Assembly: GCA_035503915.1 (NCBI GenBank)
Contig: DATJSU010000039.1
Span: forward strand, 1 to 38,145
Source of the DNA: DATJMJ01 sp035503915
GTDB lineage: Bacteria > Actinomycetota > Acidimicrobiia > Acidimicrobiales > Palsa-688
DNA: 38,145 nt
Reading direction: 5' to 3'
This document shows positions 31,256 to 38,145 of this stretch, piece by piece. The notes beneath the pieces were generated by a model. The model was not told where the DNA came from. It saw only the letters and a program-made list of their open reading frames with translations, and did not search any database. How positions within the stretch are numbered: the stretch's first letter is position 1; each line of letters begins with the position of its first letter. The position numbers and the translations under genes were made by a program.

Positions 31256-34200
31256 ATGGGGACGGCTAAAGTACGGGTTCGGCGCCCCTCCTTCGGTTCG
31301 AAACGGGTCTCCGCACTGGTGACGGTCGCCCTTATGACCGCCGGCTTGTGCGTTGCGCTTGTACAGGGTGCGAGCCCGAGCGCTGGCGCACTCTCACCGG
31401 CCGCCTCCGCCGCAAGGCCGGCAGCCACCGGCACAAAAGTGCCGGTGGCGGTAAGCCCCGCGTATAAGTCGATCTTCACGCCCCAGCTCACATTGCCGGC
31501 AACGGTCAAGGCCCCGTCGGCTGCCAGCGCGGGCGCCTTCGCCGCCCTGAACAACCTGATCGACGTGGAGTCGCTCTTCGGCGACGCGGTCGTGGGTATG
31601 CGGGTCGCGCTCGACAGGGAACGTGCTGCGCTTTCCGCTCATGCGAAGACCTCGGCCCAAAGCCAGGCCGACGCCAGCGCCAATTACGCTCTGGTCGCCT
31701 CCCGGTTGGTCGGGACCTTGCCCAGCCTGCAGTCCGGTATGGCCCGAGCCCTGCTCGCCGACAAGATGAGCCTGACCCTTACACCAGCGCAGTTCGAGGC
31801 TGGGAAAGCGAGGCTCCTACGCGGCCTGCCCGCTTATTTCACGCATGTGCTCCAGCTGTTGGCCGCGCCTTACCAACCCTCCTCGGTCCCCGAGGTGGCG
31901 GCGCTCAGGGCCGACATCCTGGACGCAGCACCCATCCAGCGGGCATTGGCGCGCATGGCGCCCAGGGCCTTGGTGCTGCCGGCTGCGCTCGCCGCCAGCG
32001 CAGCGACGGCTCCGGAGGTCCGCCTTGCGGCAGCGCTCGAGACTTATGCCGATGACATCTTGCGGCCCGTCCCAGCCTCCAGGCTCGGGGCGGCTTCGCG
32101 GCTCCTCGAGCCCGGTGCGCGGTTGGTCCCGGACGAGGAGGCGGAGTACCAGGCAAGCGAGGGCCTTCACATCGCCGATACCGCCTTCCAAGGCGTCGCG
32201 GCGGGGGCGCAGACATTCGGGGGAGAGGCCGGCGTCGGCGCAGCCGAGACCTCCTTCACCCCCCTCGGAGAGGCATTTGGAGAAGCGTTCGCCTACTACG
32301 CCTACCAGCAGGCCACCTCGGCGTTCGGCGGCGGCGAGGGCGAGGGCGGAGGAGCGGGCAACGGGAGCAGCAACAGCGCGGCTACGTGGGGCGACCCGCA
32401 CGAGCTGACCTTTTCCGGAGCAGACTACGACTTCCAGGCCGCTGGGGAGTTCACTCTCGTCAAGTCGACGACGGACAACCTCGAGATCCAGGTCCGCCAG
32501 CAGCCCTTTCCCGGGTCGGGGGAGATCGCGGTCGACACCGCGGCGGCTATGCGGGTTGGGAGCAGCGTCGTCGAGCTCGCCGCCAACAAGTCTGGCGAGC
32601 TCGAGCTGTGGGTCAACCGCCAGGCGACGCCATATGCCAGCCGCGTCCTGCCAGGCGGCGGGAGGATCGCTGTGGAGAACAGCCGAGCTGCGACCGTGAC
32701 CTGGCCCGACGGGACAGAAGTGACCGTGTTCTCCGGGGCCACTCTCGCCCGTGGCCATGGCGTGACCACCTGCAACAGCGCCGACAACATCAACCTGACC
32801 ATCAAGGTGGCGCCGTCGCGGGTCGGGCACCTCACGGGGCTGCTCGGTGACCCAGGAGCGTCCCCGGACGAGCTCCTCGGTGGCAACGGCGCCTCCTACA
32901 GCCTGGACCAGCTAGCTGCGCCCTGGCAGAGCTCGCGGTATTACGACGTGCTGTACCGCCAGTTCGCTGCGAGCTGGCGCGTCAGCCGGGCAAGCTCATT
33001 GTTCTACTACGCCAAAGGCACGAGCACCGCCACCTTCACCAACCTCGCGTTCCCGAGCAGGGTGCTCACCCTCGCGTCACTGCCGCCGGCAAGCGTCGCC
33101 GCCGCAGAACGGGACTGCAAGGCCGCCGGCGTCACCAACCCTCAGCTGCTGGCAGACTGCGTCTACGACGCCGGCCTCACGGGTGCGAGCGGCGCCTGCT
33201 TTGCCGCTGATGACGCCCAGGTGCAGGCAACGACCGGGGGAGCCACAGCAACCGGGCTGCCAGAAAGCAGCGGCATCCTCCCACCTAGCGGCGCTTCACC
33301 CATCTCGACGACCACGACGACGCAGGCAACGACCCCCCCGCCGGCCGCGACCGGCACCGGCATCACCATAGGCAGCGCGCCAAGCGTGACGCCCGGTGTC
33401 GCCGTCGACGCTTCTGGCACTGCCTATGTGGTGTGGCAGCAAGGCTCGGGCGACTTGAGCTTTTGCAAGCTGAGCGTCGGCGCCAAAGCCTGCAGGCACG
33501 TCATCTTGGCCGCCCCGCCCAATGACGTGTTCTTCGGGCGTCCGACGGTGTTACTCGAGCCGGGCCACATCTACGTGCTCGACCTCGCTCTAGGAGGAGC
33601 GGACGACCTCGAAGGCATGAGCGAGTTCGTCTCCACCGATGGTGGGAGCGCGTTCACCCGAGAGCCTTACGCTGTCGGCTCTCTGGGCGGAGGCAACAGC
33701 GGGCCGGCAGGCCCGCCGATCGAGCTGCCAGGTGGTGACTTCGGCGCCGGCTATGTCATCCCTGAGTCGGACCCCGTCTTCCAAGCCAACTCGCTGGCGT
33801 CCCCCGCCGACCAGTCGGAGGCAGCTTCGGCGCCCTTCGCCACTCTCCAACCGCGGCCGGCTAACGCCTACACGGTTGGCAGCCTCGGCGGAGTGTTCGG
33901 TTCTCAGCTCTCCGGCTCAACTGGTGTCCTCGGAGTGTTCGAAGCTTTCCCAGGCAAGGGCAGCTCGCCCTGCCCTTCGAGTGCGAGCGCGGCCCTGGTC
34001 TATGGGTATGCCCCGGCCAACCCATCGACTACGCCGGCCGAGCTTTCTGCCTCCCCGGGCGCCTCGAGCCCGTGGCGCCCGCTCGCCAAGGTCGACTGCG
34101 GCGGCACCGACCCGGCGGTCGGCGGTGGCCCGTCCGGCCTTGGCCTGCTCGAGACCAATGAGTCCTCGGGCGCAGTCGTGCAGTACCGGCAATTCTCGCC

Positions 34201-34501
34201 CTCCTCGGGTTTCGGGCCAGCAGTGACGATCACGAGCGACGAGGTCGCCGGCGACGGGTCGCTCTCCCAGGACGGCGCCGGGGAGGTCTTCGCAACCTGG
34301 CTGGACAGTTCGACCGGCGTCGACCTCGCGTACAGCTCCGATGGGGGAGCGCACTGGAACAAACCCAGGATCCTGTTCTCCAACGGCGCAAACCCGGCTG
34401 GCATCGGCCTGCTGGCAAGCGCCGTCGGCCCGTCCGGCCAGGGCTGGGCGGTCTATGCCGTCGGCAAAGACGAGCACGCTCAACGGTTTCGGATGAGCTG
34501 A
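31256..34501 (+). CDS. Secreted protein with von Willebrand type D-like domain and C-terminal propeller-like region
   Basis: This 1081-aa exported protein starts at ATG with AAAGGCG upstream. A signal peptide spans about 1-45 (RR then LVTVALMTAGLCVALVQG and SAGA). Residues 60-375 are an Ala-rich helical region ending in a Gly/Ser spacer. WGDPHELTFSG (from 378) opens a VWD-like domain, continuing with YDFQAAGEFTLV, LEIQVRQQPF and LTGLLGDPGASP. A Cys-containing segment follows, then a Thr/Pro linker (about 681-697) and a beta-rich region with repeated VAVD/VVWQQ and STDGGSAF/SSDGGAHW motifs like BNR or sialidase-type blades. VWD domains mediate extracellular protein contacts or matrix assembly. 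Linked to the secreted gene 11 bp downstream; likely cell-surface or matrix material. Confidence 0.82.
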   Translation: MGTAKVRVRRPSFGSKRVSALVTVALMTAGLCVALVQGASPSAGALSPAASAARPAATGTKVPVAVSPAYKSIFTPQLTLPATVKAPSAASAGAFAALNNLIDVESLFGDAVVGMRVALDRERAALSAHAKTSAQSQADASANYALVASRLVGTLPSLQSGMARALLADKMSLTLTPAQFEAGKARLLRGLPAYFTHVLQLLAAPYQPSSVPEVAALRADILDAAPIQRALARMAPRALVLPAALAASAATAPEVRLAAALETYADDILRPVPASRLGAASRLLEPGARLVPDEEAEYQASEGLHIADTAFQGVAAGAQTFGGEAGVGAAETSFTPLGEAFGEAFAYYAYQQATSAFGGGEGEGGGAGNGSSNSAATWGDPHELTFSGADYDFQAAGEFTLVKSTTDNLEIQVRQQPFPGSGEIAVDTAAAMRVGSSVVELAANKSGELELWVNRQATPYASRVLPGGGRIAVENSRAATVTWPDGTEVTVFSGATLARGHGVTTCNSADNINLTIKVAPSRVGHLTGLLGDPGASPDELLGGNGASYSLDQLAAPWQSSRYYDVLYRQFAASWRVSRASSLFYYAKGTSTATFTNLAFPSRVLTLASLPPASVAAAERDCKAAGVTNPQLLADCVYDAGLTGASGACFAADDAQVQATTGGATATGLPESSGILPPSGASPISTTTTTQATTPPPAATGTGITIGSAPSVTPGVAVDASGTAYVVWQQGSGDLSFCKLSVGAKACRHVILAAPPNDVFFGRPTVLLEPGHIYVLDLALGGADDLEGMSEFVSTDGGSAFTREPYAVGSLGGGNSGPAGPPIELPGGDFGAGYVIPESDPVFQANSLASPADQSEAASAPFATLQPRPANAYTVGSLGGVFGSQLSGSTGVLGVFEAFPGKGSSPCPSSASAALVYGYAPANPSTTPAELSASPGASSPWRPLAKVDCGGTDPAVGGGPSGLGLLETNESSGAVVQYRQFSPSSGFGPAVTITSDEVAGDGSLSQDGAGEVFATWLDSSTGVDLAYSSDGGAHWNKPRILFSNGANPAGIGLLASAVGPSGQGWAVYAVGKDEHAQRFRMS

Positions 34502-34512
34502 GTGAGGGAGCC

Positions 34513-35844
34513 ATGTTCATGACTTACCGCGCTTTCGGCCGGCCTCCCCGCAGCCGCACCTGCGGACTAAGGGTTTTCCCGGTCCCCGTCCTCGCGGTCC
34601 TGGCCGTCCTCGGCCAGGGGCTGGCGATTGGGACAACCGTTAGTGCGCAGGCCAGCTCCGCTCAGGTGCCGCAGGCATGGCAACTGCAACATGTCCCGAG
34701 CCCACCCGGTTCGGACCTCGAAAGCGTCTCATGCCCCACCGTCACAGACTGTGTAGCTGTCGGTGCCGAGGAAACAACCTCGGGCCCGGCATTATCGGTG
34801 GTCGAATCGTGGTCACCTCGAGGATGGTCGTTAACCAAAACACCCCAACCATCGCTCATAGCCGGTGGGGCAAGCCTCGTATCAGTGTCCTGCGCATCGG
34901 GCGCGTCGTGCGTAGCCGTGGGTGGTGATGGCACCTTTTCTTCTGACGGCTACCAGTTTTCGGATGTCCTCGAGGCCGGGACCTGGCATGTCATGCCGAC
35001 AGCCAAGGTCAACGCCGCGATCCCTGGGAGCGTGCTCCTCAGTTCGGTTTCGTGCTGGGAGCCAACCGGTTGTGACGCGGTCGGCCTGTACACATCGCGC
35101 GGGCCGGGTGGGGCCGGGGAACCGGTCGTGGAGACGTTCAACGGGAAAACGTGGTCCCTCGCGAAGACGCCTGCCTTTGCCGACGGCGCGTCCTTGGACA
35201 GCATCTCCTGCCTGCCGGCCACGGTCCCCGACCTATGCGTCGCCGTGGGCTCGAAGTTCTCGTCGACCTCGGTGCCGCAGACCTCGCTCCCACTAGTCGA
35301 GCTTGGGAACGGGAGCTCCTTTCAGGTCGTGGCGGTACCAGCGCCACCTGGGGCGCAGACCTCAACCCTGACATCAGTGTCCTGTCCACAACCCAGCTCC
35401 TGCGTCGCAGTCGGGACCGACCAAGCCGGCTCGGACAGCCCGTCCCGGTCCTTCAGCGAGGTCGAGGAGCTCCATCGCTGGGGGGTTGTGCCCCCTGCCC
35501 CACCGCCTGCCGACGACGGTCAGGACTTCGAACTGAGCGGCGTGTCCTGCCCGGTCACCATCTCTGCCTGCGTCGCCGTGGGGGCGGCGGGGACGATGGG
35601 CGCGGGGGCGACGGGCTCCCGCACTCTGGCCGAAGCCGAGGAGCTGAGCCCGGGCAGCGGTCGGTCACCTGGCACATCACTGGGCGAATGGCACGTGACC
35701 GCAACGCACGCTCCGCAGTTGTCCGGCTTCGAGGCCGTTTCATGCCCCCTGTCGTACTCGCTGAACACCGTTACGTGCACGGCGGTGGGCTATTTCCAGC
35801 CAGGTCAACACCGTCGTACGCAGGCGATGGCGGCCCGCACCTGA
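34513..35844 (+). CDS. Secreted seven-repeat Cys-paired propeller-like protein
   Basis: The 443-aa product has a signal peptide (about 20-50, ending SAQA) and seven copies of a roughly 50-55-residue repeat with consensus SVSC-x(5-10)-C-x-AVG. The Cys pairs are 74/80, 127/133, 181/187, 233/242, 291/297, 346/353 and 411/422. Seven blades with a disulfide in each would close a seven-bladed beta-propeller. I know of no enzymatic motif in it. ATG 34513 lies close to GAGGGAG; ATG 34519 (third codon) has better spacing and is an alternative start. It follows the VWD protein by 11 bp, and the two may be made together and meet outside the cell. Confidence 0.8.
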   Translation: MFMTYRAFGRPPRSRTCGLRVFPVPVLAVLAVLGQGLAIGTTVSAQASSAQVPQAWQLQHVPSPPGSDLESVSCPTVTDCVAVGAEETTSGPALSVVESWSPRGWSLTKTPQPSLIAGGASLVSVSCASGASCVAVGGDGTFSSDGYQFSDVLEAGTWHVMPTAKVNAAIPGSVLLSSVSCWEPTGCDAVGLYTSRGPGGAGEPVVETFNGKTWSLAKTPAFADGASLDSISCLPATVPDLCVAVGSKFSSTSVPQTSLPLVELGNGSSFQVVAVPAPPGAQTSTLTSVSCPQPSSCVAVGTDQAGSDSPSRSFSEVEELHRWGVVPPAPPPADDGQDFELSGVSCPVTISACVAVGAAGTMGAGATGSRTLAEAEELSPGSGRSPGTSLGEWHVTATHAPQLSGFEAVSCPLSYSLNTVTCTAVGYFQPGQHRRTQAMAART

Positions 35845-35917
35845 GGGACGGGCGAGACCCAAAGTGAAAGCTGTGCCATGTCGTTGGCTTGGGTATTTGG
35901 CTAAAGAAAGGTGCCAA

Positions 35918-36490
35918 ATGACAAAACTACCGTTCTTCGGCGGTGCCCGGCTCGCAAGCTGGCTGCCCGCCATCGTGCTCTCTAGTGCTTCGCCGGCGCT
36001 GGCAGCCCCGCACCCGTCTGGCACGCTGCACTTGAGCGGTTATTACTCCGGGACGATCGTGCTGCCCGCGGCAGTTGACGACAACCCCGCCTGCATGTGG
36101 GCGAAAGGCTTCTCGGCGCTCAACAACAATGCAGCCGTTCAGCTTTCCTTCGGCGCCGTGAAGCTCGCTGTGAACGGGCACCGAGAAACTATGCCCGGTT
36201 TCCAGGTGACTTTCGCGCTGGGAAAGTTTGGGTACACCGAGCCGGTGCAGGACATCGTCAGGGACAACCCGACCAAGGCAACCGCCGGCATCACGTACGC
36301 GCCAAAGGGCGACCTGACCGGTATCGCCACCGGGGCATCTGGGAGCGTTTCGACCAGCGCCAACGGCGCGTCGGGCTCCGTGCACGCAGCGTTCGCCCGC
36401 GTAAAGGACTTCCAGGTCATTCCAGGCACGACAACTGTGTCGGGCTCATGGAACGGTTGCAGCCACGCTCCGTCGTACGCCACCATCTAA
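35918..36490 (+). CDS. Small secreted beta-rich protein of unknown function
   Basis: I start it at ATG 35918, where AAAGG lies six bases upstream and a signal peptide begins (MTKLPFFGG... to about residue 30, ending ALA-A). An in-frame start at 35864 would put 18 polar residues before it. The 190-aa product contains two Cys (in NPACMW and NGCSH) that may pair, and alternating Gly/Ser/Thr strands such as ASGSVSTSANGASGSV. No family is recognised. It lies 73 bp after the seven-repeat protein on the same strand, the third secreted product in a row. Confidence 0.7.
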   Translation: MTKLPFFGGARLASWLPAIVLSSASPALAAPHPSGTLHLSGYYSGTIVLPAAVDDNPACMWAKGFSALNNNAAVQLSFGAVKLAVNGHRETMPGFQVTFALGKFGYTEPVQDIVRDNPTKATAGITYAPKGDLTGIATGASGSVSTSANGASGSVHAAFARVKDFQVIPGTTTVSGSWNGCSHAPSYATI

Positions 36491-36662
36491 CGCTGAGAAC
36501 GCCACGGCCCGACAGCTCTACCACCTTCCGTACACGGCGAGGTCAGCCTTCTGATTGAGGAGAACCGGGATCTCGTCGACGGAAGCGGCCCGGCGAAGCC
36601 GTGCACCGCAGAGGGTTGGTCGACAGGTCGGTGCGGCGTGCCGCAAGCACACGTCATCGTCG

Positions 36663-37490
36663 CTACGCGTCTCGCCGCACGAGCAGGACGCCGCCGACGA
36701 GCAACAACGTGAGCGTGTAGCCGCACAACACCCCGAAGCCGGCCCACGGTGAGAAGGTCAGGGCACCGCCGTGGTTCGTCGCGTTCAGGATCCGGGAGCC
36801 GATGACCGGGAGCTCGTAGCGGTTCACGGCGTTCTGCATGGAAGTCGGCAGTGCCTCCAGGATGAGCGGCAGGACGAGGAGCAGGAAGACGAAGGCACTG
36901 ATCGCCCCCGCGGTGTGCCGGACCAAGGTGGCGAGCGCTAAGGCGAAGAGCCCGATGACACAGAGATAAAGCCCTGTGCCGACAATGGCTGTCAGCGCCC
37001 CCGGTGTGGACAAGCTGGCGTGCGGCGCCGGTGCGGTGAGCAGTGCCTGCCCCAGCAAGAAAGAGACGAAGGCGACGACTTCGGAGATCACGAGAACGAC
37101 GCTCCCGAAAACGACCGCCTTGGCAACGAGCACGAGCGGGCGACGCGGTGCAGCGGCAAACGTGGCCCGGATCGTGCCCGTGCTGTACTCGCCGCTCATC
37201 ACGAGCACCCCAAGGACGCCGATCACGAGCTGACAGAAGAACGTGCCAGTGAGACTGAGCCGTGTCGGGTCAAAGGGCCCCGTCGTCGCCAAGTGAGCAC
37301 GGACCTCTGCCGTGGCGAGCGCCGAGATACCGATCCCGATGACGATCGTCGCACCGAGGGCCCAGAGCGTTGAGCGGACGGTCCGCAGTTTCGTCCACTC
37401 GCTGCGAACCAGGTCGACCGTCCCGTACCGACCGTTCGGTGGGGCGGCCAGGGGCGTTGGGCGGTTGTCGGTGATAGCGCTAATAGTCAT
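36663..37490 (-). CDS. ABC-2 type transporter permease
   Basis: This 275-aa integral membrane protein has about six hydrophobic segments: LWALGATIVIGIGISAL near 43-59, then FFCQLVIGVLGVLVMSGEYSTGTIRATF, VFGSVVLVISEVVAFVSFLLG and others, ending VLLVRRDA. EYSTGTIRATFAAAPRR is a typical ABC-2 permease segment. The ATG at 37490 overlaps the ATPase stop as ATGA. It would export a drug, lipid or peptide with that ATPase, but the frameshift in the ATPase may have silenced the pair. The substrate cannot be inferred. Confidence 0.87.
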   Translation of the reverse strand: MTISAITDNRPTPLAAPPNGRYGTVDLVRSEWTKLRTVRSTLWALGATIVIGIGISALATAEVRAHLATTGPFDPTRLSLTGTFFCQLVIGVLGVLVMSGEYSTGTIRATFAAAPRRPLVLVAKAVVFGSVVLVISEVVAFVSFLLGQALLTAPAPHASLSTPGALTAIVGTGLYLCVIGLFALALATLVRHTAGAISAFVFLLLVLPLILEALPTSMQNAVNRYELPVIGSRILNATNHGGALTFSPWAGFGVLCGYTLTLLLVGGVLLVRRDA

Positions 37491-38145
37491 CGACCTGCTC
37501 CTTGTGACGAGCGTTGCAGCGCGCCGTGGTACTCGATGCTTTCCTCGGTGAGCTCCATGAACACCTCCTCGAGCGAAGGCGACTGGGGGGACAGCTCGTG
37601 CAGGGTGACGGGGAGGCTCGCCGCCAGGTCACCAACCGTGATCTCGTCCATGCCGCGGACCGTGAGAGCACCGTCCTCGAGCACGGTCTGGGCTCCCTGT
37701 TCGTGGAGCGCGGCGCGGAGCTTTGCCAGCTCGGGCGAGCGCACCCGAACATAGCGCTGCGAGCTCTGGGCGAGGAGGTCGGTCACCAGCACCTGGGCGA
37801 TCAGGCGGCCCTTCCCGATAATCACAACCTCGTCGGCGGTCACCGCCATCTCGCTCATCAGGTGGCTCGACACAAAGACGGTCCGGCCCTCGCCAGCTAG
37901 CTCTTTCAACAGGGTTCCGTACCCAGCGGATCCCGTCGGGGTCGAGACCGTTCACCGGCTCGTCAAAGAGGAGCACGCCCGGGTCGCCGAGCAGCGCAGC
38001 GGCGATGCCGAGGCGCTGGCCCATCCCGAGGGAGAACTTGCCGGCGCGCTGGCGAGCGACCGACGTTATGCCGACGAGCTCGAGCACTTCTTCGACACGA
38101 CGGAGCGGGATCCGGTTCGCCTCCGCGAGCATCCGCAGATGAGCG
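37487..38145 (-). pseudogene. ABC transporter ATPase, frameshifted and cut by the window end
   Basis: The upstream part (38145 to about 37914) reads AHLRMLAEANRIP, then signature SLGMGQRLGIAAAL, Walker B VLLFDEP and D-loop NGLDPDGIRW. The frame then slips. The family continuation, LLKELAGEGRTVFVSSHLMSEM with the H-loop His, is in the next frame from 37912. One extra base in the GGG run at 37912-37914 (CCC on the coding strand) explains it: removing one restores WVRNLLKELA. The C-terminal regulatory domain then runs to the stop at 37487, overlapping the permease start. Walker A and the start lie beyond the window. It could be a sequencing or assembly error in a short G run or a true pseudogene. 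Confidence 0.85.

Overview
The window is about 38 kb of high-GC DNA from a bacterium, most likely an actinomycete-type (Actinomycetota) genome. This rests on the frequent GTG/TTG starts, an exported-protein repertoire typical of that phylum, BmpA-type and Das-type sugar/nucleoside ABC transporters, and two operators resembling the DasR (dre) site that controls N-acetylglucosamine use in Streptomyces. I see no rRNA, tRNA, CRISPR array, integrase or complete insertion sequence. Genus cannot be named.

Layout. (1) 3-10763, plus strand: an apparent five-gene operon of two fold-type II PLP enzymes (the first cut by the window edge), a Tat-signal protein and two very large, signal-less, beta-rich proteins of 868 and 1430 aa. 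I cannot assign a function to the last three; this is the best candidate here for an undescribed system. (2) 10788-14664, minus strand: a polytopic membrane protein, a NagA deacetylase and a ROK kinase. (3) 14665-20182: a divergent regulatory region with two dre-like sites, then a sugar-binding protein, a fused double permease (MalF and MalG units in one chain), a second and different NagA, and NagB. Groups 2 and 3 together form an amino-sugar (GlcNAc/chitobiose-like) uptake and catabolism locus: import, phosphorylation (ROK), deacetylation (two NagAs), deamination and isomerisation to fructose-6-phosphate (NagB). The transporter ATPase is not encoded here. (4) 20426-21373: an orphan MalG-type permease.

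(5) 26936 down to 21423, minus strand: a BmpA-type nucleoside/simple-sugar ABC transporter (binding protein, a strong hairpin, a double ATPase that appears to start at CTG, two permeases). (6) 27319-29526, plus strand: a small catabolic operon of a Gfo/Idh/MocA oxidoreductase, a xylose-isomerase-like TIM-barrel protein and a cupin. It is followed by a head-to-head junction of two broken genes, a five-bladed glycosidase fragment on the minus strand and a LacI regulator that has lost most of its helix-turn-helix on the plus strand.

(7) 31256-36490, plus strand: three secreted proteins (a 1081-aa protein with a von Willebrand type D-like domain, a seven-repeat Cys-paired propeller-like protein, and a 190-aa protein). 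(8) 36663-38145, minus strand: an ABC-2 permease and its ATPase; the ATPase carries a one-base frameshift and runs off the window end.
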